Shown here piece by piece: positions 8,319-17,448 of a stretch of 64,000 bases of DNA (positions are counted from its first letter, which is position 1; each line of letters begins with the position of its first letter). The position numbers and the translations under genes are program-made. Below the pieces are notes generated by a model that saw only the letters and a program-made list of their open reading frames with translations, did not search any database and had not been told where the DNA came from. The stretch lies in contig NZ_CP019426.1 of assembly GCF_009834515.1 (NCBI RefSeq), positions 5,153,001 through 5,217,000 of the forward strand, written 5' to 3'. This DNA comes from Pseudomonas sp. R84 (lineage in GTDB: Bacteria; Pseudomonadota; Gammaproteobacteria; Pseudomonadales; Pseudomonadaceae).

Positions 8319-9746
8319 ATGCCCTCGCTGCCTCTTCGCTTGTCCGCACTGTTGCTGGCCCTGGGCCTGAGTGCCTGCGATGACGCCCCGCGTTTCACCA
8401 AGGCCGAGCCCGGTGAAGCCCGTTCGGGCGGTGCAGCGACCGTGCGCAAGACTGATCAGAATGCGTTTTCGTTGCCTTCGGCGAATCTGCCACCGTCGCG
8501 GCGGGTGGATTTCAGTGTCGGCAACAGTTTCTTCCGCAGCCCATGGGTGATCGCACCGTCGACCACCACTGCGCGCGATGGTCTCGGCCCGCTGTTCAAC
8601 ACCAACGCCTGCCAGAACTGCCACATCAAGGACGGTCGCGGCCATCCGCCAACGCCGGATGCCGCCAACGCGGTATCGATGCTGGTGCGCCTGTCGATCC
8701 CTGATGCGCCGCAATTCGCCAAGCTCATTGAGCAAGTCGGCGTAGTGCCGGAGCCGGTCTATGGCGGCCAGTTCCAGGACATGGCGGTGCCCGGTGTCGT
8801 GCCGGAAGGCAAAGTCCGCGTTGACTACACGCCAGTGCCGATTCGTTTCAAGGACGGCACCGAAATCGAACTACGCAAACCGGTCTTGCAGATCACCCAG
8901 CTCGGCTACGGCCCGATGCACCCGGACACGCGTTTTTCCGCCCGCGTCGCGCCGCCGATGATTGGCCTGGGCCTGCTCGAAGCGATCCCCGAAGAAGCCA
9001 TCCTTGCCAATGCCGCCGCACAGGCCAAAGCGAAAAACGGCATCAATGGCCGCCCCAATCAGGTCTGGGATGACGCCTTGCAGAAAACCGTCATGGGCCG
9101 ATTTGGCTGGAAAGCCGGGCAACCGAACCTCAATCAACAAAATGTTCACGCGTTTTCGGGTGATATGGGTCTTACGACGAGCTTGAGACCCTTTGATGAC
9201 TGCACCGACGCGCAAACCGCCTGCAAACAGGCGCCAAACGGCAATGGCCCGGACGGCGAACCGGAAGTCAGCGACAACATCCTGCGTCTGGTGTTGTTCT
9301 ATAGCCGCAACCTCGCCGTGCCGGCACGCCGTGGCGTTAACGATGCAGACGTCATCGCTGGCAAAAACCTGTTTTTCCAGGCTGGCTGCGATTCCTGCCA
9401 CACGCCGAAATACACCACCGCCGCCAACGCCGCCGAACCTGAACTGGCCAATCAGGTTATTCGCCCGTACAGCGATCTGCTGCTGCATGACATGGGCGAC
9501 GGTCTGGCCGACCACCGCACGGAATTCCAGGCCTCCGGCCGCGACTGGCGCACACCGCCGTTGTGGGGGATTGGCCTGACGCAAGCGGTCAGTGGCCACA
9601 CACAGTTTTTGCATGACGGTCGCGCGCGCAATCTGCTTGAAGCGGTGCTCTGGCACGGCGGCGAAGCGAAGGCGGCGCAGCAACAGGTTTTGTCTTTCAA
9701 TGCCGAGCAGCGCGCTGCGTTGCTGGCGTTTTTGAACTCACTTTAA
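8319..9746 (+). CDS. Di-heme oxidoreductase lipoprotein (DUF1111)
   Basis: A 475-residue protein with a lipoprotein signal (lipobox LSAC, Cys20) and two heme-c motifs, CQNCH (residues 98-102) and CDSCH (357-361). This places it in the DUF1111 di-heme family distantly related to bacterial cytochrome c peroxidases. It should be exported by Sec, lipidated and loaded with heme by the cytochrome c maturation system. It may carry out redox chemistry on iron or peroxide in the periplasm, but no substrate is established to my knowledge. The ATG follows GCAGGAT. It lies between two M75-family genes and ends 27 bp before the next, so it is probably the first gene of a three-gene operon. Confidence 0.87.
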   Translation: MPSLPLRLSALLLALGLSACDDAPRFTKAEPGEARSGGAATVRKTDQNAFSLPSANLPPSRRVDFSVGNSFFRSPWVIAPSTTTARDGLGPLFNTNACQNCHIKDGRGHPPTPDAANAVSMLVRLSIPDAPQFAKLIEQVGVVPEPVYGGQFQDMAVPGVVPEGKVRVDYTPVPIRFKDGTEIELRKPVLQITQLGYGPMHPDTRFSARVAPPMIGLGLLEAIPEEAILANAAAQAKAKNGINGRPNQVWDDALQKTVMGRFGWKAGQPNLNQQNVHAFSGDMGLTTSLRPFDDCTDAQTACKQAPNGNGPDGEPEVSDNILRLVLFYSRNLAVPARRGVNDADVIAGKNLFFQAGCDSCHTPKYTTAANAAEPELANQVIRPYSDLLLHDMGDGLADHRTEFQASGRDWRTPPLWGIGLTQAVSGHTQFLHDGRARNLLEAVLWHGGEAKAAQQQVLSFNAEQRAALLAFLNSL

Positions 9747-9773
9747 ACACTGATAAAGAATCGGGAGCCCGAC

Positions 9774-10838
9774 ATGTTCCGTCCCAAGCTACTGTTCACC
9801 AGCCTTGCCGCACTCGCCCTCGGCGCCTGCTCGCCACAGGATCCGCAAGCGGTCACCTCGGCAGCCATCGCCAAATCGGTGATCCTGCCGACCTACACCC
9901 GTTGGGTCGAGGCCGACAAGCAACTGGCCGTCAGCGCCCTCGCCTACTGTCAGGGCAAAGAAACCCTGGAAACCGCCCGCGCCGACTTCCTCCACGCACA
10001 GAAAGCCTGGGCCGAGCTGCAACCGCTGCTGATCGGTCCGCTGGCCGAGGGCAACCGTTCGTGGCAGGTGCAGTTCTGGCCGGACAAGAAAAACCTCGTC
10101 GGCCGTCAGGTCGAGCAGTTGGTCGTCGCGCAGCCGCAGATTGATGCCGCCGCACTGGCCAAATCGAGCGTCGTCGTTCAAGGCCTGTCGGCTTACGAAT
10201 ACATCCTGTTCGACGCCAAGCCTGACGTGGCAAACGCCGAGCAGAAAGCCAAGTACTGCCCGCTGCTGATCGCCATCGGCGAGCGTCAGAAGCAACTGGC
10301 CGAAGAGATTCTGCAGAACTGGAACAACACCGACGGCATGCTCGCGCAGATGACCAAGTTCCCTAACCAGCGTTATGCCGACTCCCACGAAGCGATCGCT
10401 GATCTGCTGCGTGTGCAAGTCACCGCGCTGGACACCCTGAAGAAAAAACTCGGCACGCCAATGGGCCGCCAGAGCAAGGGCGTGCCACAGCCGTTCCAGG
10501 CCGATGCATGGCGTAGCCAGTCTTCGCTGACCGCGCTGGAAGCCAGCCTCGCTGCCGCCAAAACCGTGTGGGAAGGCGTCGACAACAAAGGCCTGCGCGG
10601 TCTGTTGCCGGCTGAGCAGAAGCCACTGGCGGACAAGATCGACGCTGCCTACGCCGCTTCGCTGAAACTGTTCGACAGCACTCAGCGTTCGCTCGGCGAA
10701 ATGCTCGAAGACGACGCCGGTCGTCAGCAACTCAACGACATCTACGACAGCCTCAACGTCGTCCATCGCCTGCACGAAGGTGAACTGGCCAAGGCGCTGG
10801 GCATCCAACTGGGCTTCAACGCCAACGACGGTGACTGA
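9774..10838 (+). CDS. Second imelysin-family (M75) lipoprotein
   Basis: A 354-residue lipoprotein of the imelysin superfamily, with signal peptide and lipobox LGAC (Cys19). It is shorter than the IcmP-like protein. The motif region reads GLSAYE (residues 137-142) in place of GxHxxE, so the His is missing and protease activity or the same metal site is unlikely. The family repeat of two four-helix units is plausible from the pattern of charged helices. It follows the di-heme gene by 27 bp with a GGGAG ribosome site and overlaps the next start codon by 1 bp (TGATG), implying coupled translation. A periplasmic iron-binding role is inferred from family and context. Confidence 0.88.
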   Translation: MFRPKLLFTSLAALALGACSPQDPQAVTSAAIAKSVILPTYTRWVEADKQLAVSALAYCQGKETLETARADFLHAQKAWAELQPLLIGPLAEGNRSWQVQFWPDKKNLVGRQVEQLVVAQPQIDAAALAKSSVVVQGLSAYEYILFDAKPDVANAEQKAKYCPLLIAIGERQKQLAEEILQNWNNTDGMLAQMTKFPNQRYADSHEAIADLLRVQVTALDTLKKKLGTPMGRQSKGVPQPFQADAWRSQSSLTALEASLAAAKTVWEGVDNKGLRGLLPAEQKPLADKIDAAYAASLKLFDSTQRSLGEMLEDDAGRQQLNDIYDSLNVVHRLHEGELAKALGIQLGFNANDGD

Positions 10839-11953
10839 TGAGGGCAACGGCCATGCTGCGACGTCAGGTTCTGACTTTAGGTAGTGCACTGCTGGGAGCA
10901 GTGACGCTGGGCGGCTGGACGCTGTTCAAACGCAAGGATCAGAGCCCGCTGTTGCTGTCGGCGCGCGACGACACCGACGGCAACCATTACGCCGTCGGCT
11001 ATCGTCTGGATGGCACGCGGGTGTTCGCCACCGAAGTCGGCCAGCGTTGCCACGACATCATCAACCACCCGACGCAGCCGATCGCGCTGTTCGTCGCACG
11101 TCGCCCGGGCACCGAAAGTTACCTGATCGATCTGCGCGACGGCACGTTGCTGCAGACGGTGACGTCGCAGCCGAACCGGCACTTCTACGGCCACGCCGTG
11201 GTGCACAAGGACGGCGAATACCTGTACGCCACCGAGAACGACACGACCGATCCTGGCCGTGGTTTGCTCGGTGTGTACAAGTTCGAAGGCGAACGGCTGG
11301 TGCATAGCGGCGAGATTTCCACCCACGGCCTCGGCCCGCATCAGGTGTCATGGATGCCCGATGGGGAGACGCTGGTGGTGGCCAACGGCGGGATTCGTAC
11401 CGAGGCGGAAAGCCGCGTCGACATGAACCTCAACGCCATGGAGCCGAGCCTGGTCTTGATGCAACGTGACGGCACTCTGCTGAGCAAGGAAACCCTCGCC
11501 CAGCAGATGAACAGCGTGCGCCATCTGGGCATCGCCAGCGATGGCACCATCGTTGCCGGTCAGCAGTTCATGGGCGCCTCGCATGAGCGTTCGGAGCTGC
11601 TGGCGATCAAGCGTCCGGGGCAGCCGTTCGTGGCGTTCCCGGTGCCGGAGCATCAGTTGCAGTCGATGGGGCATTACACCGCCAGTGTTGCGGTGCACAG
11701 CGATTTGCGTCTGGTCGCACTGACAGCTCCGCGTGGCAATCGCTTCTTTATCTGGGATCTGGACAGCGGCGAAGTGCGCCTCGATGCGCCGTTGCCCGAT
11801 TGCGCCGGTGTCGGTGCGGTGAAGGACGGTTTTGTCGTGACCTCCGGGCAAGGACGTTGCCGGTACTACGATTGCCGTCAGGATGAGCTGTTGGCCAAGC
11901 CGCTGGAATTGCCGGCGGGGCTCTGGGACAACCATCTTCATCTGATGGCATAA
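10838..11953 (+). CDS. DUF1513 family periplasmic beta-propeller-like protein
   Basis: A 371-residue protein of the DUF1513 family, predicted from its repeating beta pattern to be a propeller. The N-terminus LRRQVLTLGSALLGAVTLGG resembles a Tat-type signal (twin Arg then a hydrophobic stretch) and would export a folded protein. The first ATG overlaps the previous stop codon; a second ATG 15 bp on is an alternative and gives a more compact signal. Function is unknown. Its fixed place after the M75 and di-heme genes, as in PAO1 PA4370-PA4373 from memory, suggests a part in the same envelope iron or redox system. Confidence 0.85.
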   Translation: MRATAMLRRQVLTLGSALLGAVTLGGWTLFKRKDQSPLLLSARDDTDGNHYAVGYRLDGTRVFATEVGQRCHDIINHPTQPIALFVARRPGTESYLIDLRDGTLLQTVTSQPNRHFYGHAVVHKDGEYLYATENDTTDPGRGLLGVYKFEGERLVHSGEISTHGLGPHQVSWMPDGETLVVANGGIRTEAESRVDMNLNAMEPSLVLMQRDGTLLSKETLAQQMNSVRHLGIASDGTIVAGQQFMGASHERSELLAIKRPGQPFVAFPVPEHQLQSMGHYTASVAVHSDLRLVALTAPRGNRFFIWDLDSGEVRLDAPLPDCAGVGAVKDGFVVTSGQGRCRYYDCRQDELLAKPLELPAGLWDNHLHLMA

Positions 11954-11962
11954 AACAGCCTT

Positions 11963-12038
11963 AAAAGATCGCAGCCTGCGGCAGCTCCTACATTGGAATG
12001 CACTCCCCTGTAGGAGCTGCCGCAGGCTGCGATCTTTT
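11963..12038. repeat. REP palindrome pair (GATCGCAGCC family)
   Basis: Perfect 30-bp inverted arms starting AAAAGATCGCAGCCTGCGGC, with a 16-nt loop, in the gap between the DUF1513 gene and the RND operon. The hairpin with a following T-run could also end transcription. Confidence 0.9.
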
Positions 12039-12133
12039 TGCGCCACCCTGTAAGAACTGCCAGTTGGAATCCCCCCTGTACTCGGAGTAATGTGCCCGCC
12101 TGTCTCACCTGATTTATCCAAGGAACTGGAAAT

Positions 12134-13282
12134 ATGCTGCGTCGCCGCATGCTGATCATGTTGGGTGTTGTTTTGTTGATCGTCCTGGTGCTGGGCGGGT
12201 ACAAGGCCTTTTCGATCTACACCATGATCCAGGGCTTTTCCAAGCCGAAACCGCCGATCAGCGTCGCCGTGGCCAACGCCTCCGAACGCCCGTGGCAGAT
12301 GCGCCTGCCCACCGTCGGCAGCCTCAAGGCGCTGCAAGGCGTCGACCTGAGTCTTGAGGTCGCCGGCACTGTCACCGAACTCAAATTCGAATCAGGACAA
12401 AAGGTCAAGGCCGGGCAACCGCTGCTGCAACTCGACAGCGCCGTCGAAGCAGCACTGCTGGAGACCGCCAAGGCCGACCTGGGCCTGGCGCAACTGGACT
12501 TCGGTCGTGGCAGCCAACTGATCGACAGTCGCGCCATTTCCAAAGGTGAATACGACCGGCTCTCGGCTGTTCTGCAAAAGGAGCGAGCCACGGTCAATCA
12601 GCTCAACGCAGCGCTGGCGAAAAAGCGCATTCTCGCGCCGTTCAGCGGCACCATCGGCATCCGCCAGGTCGACATTGGCGACTACCTCGCCAGCGGCACC
12701 AAAATCGCTACCCTGCAGGATTTGAGCAGCCTCTACGCCGACTTCTACGTGCCCGAGCAATCGATCCCGAAGCTGGCCATCGGCCAACCGGTGAATATCT
12801 CGGCTGCCGCCTACCCCGGCCAGACCTACCCGGGCAAGATCAGCGCGATCAACCCGATCGTCGAAAGCAGCACACGCAATATTCTGGTGCGCGCCACCCT
12901 GGCCAACCCCGATGGCAAACTGCTGCCGGGCATGTTTGCCAGCCTTGAAGTGCTGCTGCCCGATCCGCAAAAACACATCGTCGTGCCGGAAAGCGCGATC
13001 ACCTACACCCTCTACGGCAACTCGATCTACGTGGTCGGGCAGAAGAAAGCCGAGGACGGCAGCGTCGAAAAGGATGACAAGGGCCAACCGGTGCTGATCG
13101 CCGAACGCCGCTTCATCGAAACCGGTGAACGCCGTGATGGCCTGGTAATGATCAACAAGGGCGTGCAGAGCGGCGAACAAGTGGTGACGGCCGGCCAGAT
13201 CAAACTGGACAACGGCGCACACATTGCCATCAGCGACGACAAGACCCTCGGCGAGCAGAACAGTCCGCCTCGCGCCGACTGA
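12134..13282 (+). CDS. mexV: RND efflux membrane-fusion protein (MexV-like)
   Basis: A 382-residue periplasmic adaptor of the HlyD/AcrA type, anchored by an N-terminal TM helix (about residues 7-28) with no lipobox Cys. It has a biotinyl-lipoyl region (VAGTVTELKFESGQKVKAGQ), a helical hairpin, then lipoyl, beta-barrel and membrane-proximal parts (PFSGTIGIRQVDIGDYL). It links the inner-membrane pump to an outer-membrane channel. The partner pump gene starts 13 bp downstream. The pair matches PAO1 PA4374-PA4375 (mexVW, which uses OprM) in order and context. No outer-membrane factor is encoded nearby, so one must be borrowed. The substrate range is not readable here. Confidence 0.9.
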   Translation: MLRRRMLIMLGVVLLIVLVLGGYKAFSIYTMIQGFSKPKPPISVAVANASERPWQMRLPTVGSLKALQGVDLSLEVAGTVTELKFESGQKVKAGQPLLQLDSAVEAALLETAKADLGLAQLDFGRGSQLIDSRAISKGEYDRLSAVLQKERATVNQLNAALAKKRILAPFSGTIGIRQVDIGDYLASGTKIATLQDLSSLYADFYVPEQSIPKLAIGQPVNISAAAYPGQTYPGKISAINPIVESSTRNILVRATLANPDGKLLPGMFASLEVLLPDPQKHIVVPESAITYTLYGNSIYVVGQKKAEDGSVEKDDKGQPVLIAERRFIETGERRDGLVMINKGVQSGEQVVTAGQIKLDNGAHIAISDDKTLGEQNSPPRAD

Positions 13283-13295
13283 TCAAGGAATCCCC

Positions 13296-16200
13296 ATGGC
13301 TTTTACTGATCCGTTCATCCGCCGCCCGGTGCTCGCCACCGTGGTCAGTCTATTGATTGTGTTGCTCGGCTTTCAGGCCTGGAGCAAGTTGCCGCTGCGC
13401 CAATACCCGCAAATGGAAAACGCCCTGATCACGGTGACCACCGCTTACCCCGGGGCCAACGCCGAAACCATTCAGGGCTACATCACCCAGCCAATGCAGC
13501 AAAGTCTGGCGAGCGCCGAGGGCATCGACTACATGACCTCGGTCAGCCGGCAGAACTTCTCGGTGATCTCGATCTACGCACGCATCGGCTCCAATACCGA
13601 CCGCTTGTTCACCGAACTGCTGGCCAAGGCCAACGAGGTGAAAAACAAGCTGCCGCAGGACGCCGAAGACCCGGTGCTGAGCAAGGAATCGGCCGACGCT
13701 TCGGCGCTGATGTACATCAGCTTCTTCAGCAAGGATTTGAGCAACCCGCAGATCACCGATTACCTGTCACGGGTGATCCAGCCAAAACTGGCCACCCTGC
13801 CGGGCATGGCCGAGGCGGAGATTCTCGGCAATCAGGTGTTCGCCATGCGCCTGTGGCTCGACCCGGTGAAGCTCGCCGGTTTTGGCCTCAGCGCCGCCGA
13901 CGTGACCAACGCCGTGCGCCAGTACAACTTCCTCTCCGCCGCCGGCGAAGTGAAAGGCCAGTACGTGGTCACCAGCATCAATGCCAACACCGAGCTTAAA
14001 TCCGCCGAAGCTTTTGCGGCGATTCCGCTCAAGGTCAGTGGTGACAGCCGCGTGCTGCTCAGCGATGTCGCGCGGGTGGAAATGGGCGCGGAAAACTACG
14101 ATTCGATCAGCTCGTTCGGTGGCACGCCGTCGGTGTATATCGGCATCAAGGCCACCCCGGGCGCCAACCCGCTGGACGTGATAAAGGAAGTGCGCAAGCT
14201 GATGCCCGAGCTGGAAGCGCAACTGCCGCCGAACCTCAAGAGCGAGATCGCTTACGACGCCACATTGTTTATTCAGGCCTCGATCGACGAAGTGGTGAAA
14301 ACCCTGTTCGAAGCGGTGCTGATAGTGATTGTTGTGGTGTTCCTGTTCCTCGGCGCACTGCGCTCGGTAGTAATCCCCGTGGTGACCATTCCGCTGTCGA
14401 TGATCGGCGTGATGTTCTTCATGCAGATGATGGGCTACTCGATGAACCTGCTGACGCTGCTGGCGATGGTGCTGGCCATCGGTCTGGTGGTCGACGATGC
14501 GATTGTCGTGGTGGAGAACATCCACCGGCACATCGAGGAAGGCAAGACACCGTTCGATGCAGCGCTGGAAGGCGCACGGGAAATCGCCATGCCGGTGGTC
14601 TCGATGACCATCACCCTGGCGGCGGTGTATGCGCCGATCGGTTTTCTCACCGGCCTCACAGGAGCGCTGTTCAAGGAGTTTGCCCTGACCCTGGCCGGCG
14701 CGGTGGTAATTTCCGGCATCGTCGCCCTGACCCTGTCGCCAATGATGTGCGCGTTTTTGCTGCGTCACGAGGAAAACCCCAGTGGCTTGGCACACCGCCT
14801 CGACCGTATCTTCGAAGGCCTCAAGCGCCGCTATCAAAGCATGCTGCATGGAACGCTGAACACACGGCCGGTGGTGCTGGTATTCGCCGTGATCGTGTTG
14901 TGCCTGATCCCGGTGTTCCTCAAGTTCACCAAATCGGAGCTGGCCCCGGACGAAGATCAGGGCATCATTTTCATGATGGCCACTGCGCCGCAGCCGACCA
15001 ACCTTGATTATCTGAGCACCTACACCGACGAGTTCATCAAGATCTTCAAGGAATTCCAGGAGTACTACTCCTCGTTCCAGATCAACGGCTACAACGGCGT
15101 GCAGGCGGGCATCGGCGGCTTCCTGCTCAAGCCGTGGAACGAACGCAGCCGCACACAGATGCAAATCCTCCCCGAGGTGCAAGGCAAACTCGAACGTATC
15201 CCGGGTTTGCAGATCTTCGGTTTCAACCTGCCCTCCTTGCCCGGCACCGGTGAAGGCTTGCCGTTCGAGTTTGTGGTCAATACCGCCAACGATTACGAGC
15301 TGTTGTTGCAAGTCGCCGACCGGATCAAGAAACGCGCGATGGAATCGGGCAAGTTCGCCTTCGTCGACCTCGATCTGGCGTTCGACAAACCCGAGGTTGT
15401 GGTCGATATCGACCGCGCCAAAGCGGCGCAGATGGGCGTGTCGATGCTGGACCTCGGTGGCACGCTGGCGACGCTGTTGGGCGAGGCGGAAATCAACCGT
15501 TTCACCATCGAAGGCCGCAGCTACAAGGTGATTGCTCAGGTCGAACGGCCGTATCGTGATAACCCGGACTGGCTGAACAATTACTACGTGAAGAACACCC
15601 AGGGTGAGCTGCTGCCACTGTCGACGCTGATCAAGGTCAGCGACCGCGCGCGACCGCGTCAGCTCAATCAGTTTCAGCAGCTCAACGCGGCGAAGATTTC
15701 CGGTTTCCCGTTGGTCAGCATGGGCGAAGCCATCGACACGGTGTTGCAGATTGCCCGCGAAGAAGCACCGGCCGGGTTTGCCTTCGACTATGGCGGCGCC
15801 TCACGCCAGTTCGTTCAGGAAGGCAGCGCGTTGTGGGTGACGTTTGCCTTGGCCCTGGCGATTATCTTTCTGGTGCTGGCGGCGCAGTTCGAGAGCTTCC
15901 GCGATCCGCTGGTGATTCTGGTGACGGTGCCGTTGTCGATCTGCGGGGCGCTGATTCCGTTGTTTCTCGGCTGGTCGAGCATGAACATCTACACCCAGGT
16001 CGGGTTGGTTACGCTGATCGGCCTGATCAGTAAACACGGAATCCTGATCGTCGAGTTCGCCAACCAGTTGCGCAAGGACAAAGGCCTGACGGCGCGTGAA
16101 GCCGTTGAGGAAGCGGCGGCGATTCGCTTGCGGCCGGTGCTGATGACCACGGCGGCGATGGTGTTTGGCATGGTGCCGTTAATTCTGGCCACGGGTGCCG

Positions 16201-16331
16201 GTGCGGTCAGCCGCTTCGATATCGGCATGGTGATTGCCACGGGGATGTCGATTGGCACATTGTTTACGCTGTTCGTCCTGCCGTGTGTTTACACCCTGCT
16301 GGCGAAACCTGATCCCAAACCAACCGCGTAA
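13296..16331 (+). CDS. mexW: RND efflux pump inner-membrane transporter (MexW-like)
   Basis: A 1011-residue HAE1-family RND proton antiporter with the typical layout of 12 TM helices and two large periplasmic loops. It begins MAFTDPFIRRPVLATVVSLL; the TM4 proton-relay pair is in GLVVDDAIVVVENIHRHIEEG. Family motifs GAxFKEFALTLAGAV and GLISKHGILIVEFANQLR are present. The start chosen has an AAGGAA ribosome site; a longer in-frame frame runs back into the adaptor gene and was dropped. It forms an operon with the adaptor and is followed by a REPIN rather than an outer-membrane channel gene. Drug efflux is the expected role. Confidence 0.93.
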   Translation: MAFTDPFIRRPVLATVVSLLIVLLGFQAWSKLPLRQYPQMENALITVTTAYPGANAETIQGYITQPMQQSLASAEGIDYMTSVSRQNFSVISIYARIGSNTDRLFTELLAKANEVKNKLPQDAEDPVLSKESADASALMYISFFSKDLSNPQITDYLSRVIQPKLATLPGMAEAEILGNQVFAMRLWLDPVKLAGFGLSAADVTNAVRQYNFLSAAGEVKGQYVVTSINANTELKSAEAFAAIPLKVSGDSRVLLSDVARVEMGAENYDSISSFGGTPSVYIGIKATPGANPLDVIKEVRKLMPELEAQLPPNLKSEIAYDATLFIQASIDEVVKTLFEAVLIVIVVVFLFLGALRSVVIPVVTIPLSMIGVMFFMQMMGYSMNLLTLLAMVLAIGLVVDDAIVVVENIHRHIEEGKTPFDAALEGAREIAMPVVSMTITLAAVYAPIGFLTGLTGALFKEFALTLAGAVVISGIVALTLSPMMCAFLLRHEENPSGLAHRLDRIFEGLKRRYQSMLHGTLNTRPVVLVFAVIVLCLIPVFLKFTKSELAPDEDQGIIFMMATAPQPTNLDYLSTYTDEFIKIFKEFQEYYSSFQINGYNGVQAGIGGFLLKPWNERSRTQMQILPEVQGKLERIPGLQIFGFNLPSLPGTGEGLPFEFVVNTANDYELLLQVADRIKKRAMESGKFAFVDLDLAFDKPEVVVDIDRAKAAQMGVSMLDLGGTLATLLGEAEINRFTIEGRSYKVIAQVERPYRDNPDWLNNYYVKNTQGELLPLSTLIKVSDRARPRQLNQFQQLNAAKISGFPLVSMGEAIDTVLQIAREEAPAGFAFDYGGASRQFVQEGSALWVTFALALAIIFLVLAAQFESFRDPLVILVTVPLSICGALIPLFLGWSSMNIYTQVGLVTLIGLISKHGILIVEFANQLRKDKGLTAREAVEEAAAIRLRPVLMTTAAMVFGMVPLILATGAGAVSRFDIGMVIATGMSIGTLFTLFVLPCVYTLLAKPDPKPTA

Positions 16332-16335
16332 CCCC

Positions 16336-16424
16336 TGTAGGAGTGAGCCTGCTCGCGATAGCGGTATGTCAGTTAATAATGATTTGAATGACACACCGCT
16401 ATCGCGAGCAGGCTCACTCCTACA
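16336..16424. repeat. REPIN, 89 bp
   Basis: Inverted arms of the TGTAGGAGTGAGCCTGCTCG type with a variable AT-rich loop, directly after the RND pump gene. Confidence 0.88.
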
Positions 16425-16448
16425 AGGGATGTGTGTTGCTCCAGGCAT

Positions 16449-16481
16449 AAAAAAAGGCCTCGCATCTGCGAGGCCTTTTAT
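16449..16481 (-). terminator. Terminator of the orf222-inaA-side operon
   Basis: The hairpin AAAAGGCCTCGCA-TC-TGCGAGGCCTTTT lies just past the stop codon of the small secreted protein gene on the minus strand. It is nearly symmetric and could also end transcripts from the RND operon. Confidence 0.85.
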
Positions 16482-16497
16482 GTGGGCTTCAATCGTT

Positions 16498-16725
16498 TCA
16501 ACTCTGCGGCCTCATCCCTTGAGAAAGTCCGAACATGAACAGCAATAAATCATGATCGGGTTTGGTCGCCACGGCGGCTTTCGCCACCCGTGGGACGGCG
16601 CAGTGGGCGTCGTCTACGGACGCGCCAACCACCTGCATGCGAGGCTGCTCCCAGGCAGCCACCGCCAATGACGCAACTGCCAAGGCTCCAACCAAAAACA
16701 AACCTCGTGCAATTTCTAGTTTCAT
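16498..16725 (-). CDS. Small secreted hypothetical protein
   Basis: A 75-residue protein with a clear Sec signal peptide (about residues 1-24, ending AVAA). The short mature part has a single Cys and a hydrophobic segment, DHDLLLFMFGLS. I do not recognise the family. It starts 3 bp after the inaA-like stop codon on the same strand and ends at a terminator, so it looks like the last gene of the ColR-linked envelope operon. A role at the envelope is inferred only from that position and the signal peptide. Confidence 0.65.
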   Translation of the reverse strand: MKLEIARGLFLVGALAVASLAVAAWEQPRMQVVGASVDDAHCAVPRVAKAAVATKPDHDLLLFMFGLSQGMRPQS

Positions 16726-16727
16726 CG

Positions 16728-17444
16728 CTATAAACCTTTGATAGCGCTGCCAAACGCCGTCTCATAAAAGTAGACGAGTTTTTTCCAGTCCGCGTCGCGG
16801 AACGACGAATGGCGGCGCAATTGCTTCATATCGTGGGAGGCTGCACGATAGGCGGTCAGACGCTGGCGGCACTTCTCCAGATCGATCAAAGCGACTTCGA
16901 CATTGGCCGACTCACCTTCGCCCGTCACGCGCACAAACACGTGTTTGATGTAGATGCAGCTGTGCTGCCAACGACCCTTGTGCATGCGCGCCAGGTTCTC
17001 GGCGAGGTCCTTGAGCACGCGCTCATAAACCACATCGCCACATTGATCGCGACCGCCGGCAGCCGCCAGCCAGTGTTCCAGTTCCTGGAAACCGTCCAGG
17101 GACTTGGTCACCAGCAGCGCGCGCCATTTGTGTTGAGGATCAGGCTGGGCGCCGCAGAAAACGATTTCTGGCACGCGCACACCGAGCTTGCTGACGCCGG
17201 TCAGCGCATCCAGCTCGCGCAAAACCGTAGGCCGGCCGAAAGGGTGCAACCAGCTGCGATAGATATGACCCGTCTGGCGCTTGGCGTACAGCAGTTGACC
17301 ATCGCGCCCCACGACCCTTTGCACACCACTTTCGCCACCGCGTCGAACATTGGGTTCTTCCACCCACTCACCGCGCTGGTTCCAGTAATAGTCAAAGCGA
17401 TCTTGCGAAGCGACTTCCGTTTCTGCTGCCAATTGCACTGCCAT
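16728..17444 (-). CDS. inaA: InaA/WapQ-like LPS core kinase family protein
   Basis: A 238-residue protein of the Kdo/WaaP-type lipopolysaccharide kinase family. The kinase-like fold is marked by RWQHSCIYIKHVFVR (degenerate catalytic-loop region) and VALIDLEKCR (DFG-like metal-binding segment). In P. fluorescens WCS365 the matching gene, wapQ, is described as a heptose kinase downstream of colRS; PAO1 calls it inaA. It probably phosphorylates LPS inner core in the cytoplasm. The start is the ATG with AAGAGG upstream; the longer frame runs into orf222. It lies 4 bp after orf222 in one operon. Confidence 0.85.
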   Translation of the reverse strand: MAVQLAAETEVASQDRFDYYWNQRGEWVEEPNVRRGGESGVQRVVGRDGQLLYAKRQTGHIYRSWLHPFGRPTVLRELDALTGVSKLGVRVPEIVFCGAQPDPQHKWRALLVTKSLDGFQELEHWLAAAGGRDQCGDVVYERVLKDLAENLARMHKGRWQHSCIYIKHVFVRVTGEGESANVEVALIDLEKCRQRLTAYRAASHDMKQLRRHSSFRDADWKKLVYFYETAFGSAIKGL

Positions 17445-17448
17445 CCTC

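Noticed and set aside
13767..15311. Open frame of 514 codons antisense to the RND pump gene
   Set aside because: A His/Gln-rich product typical of antisense reading; no start signals.
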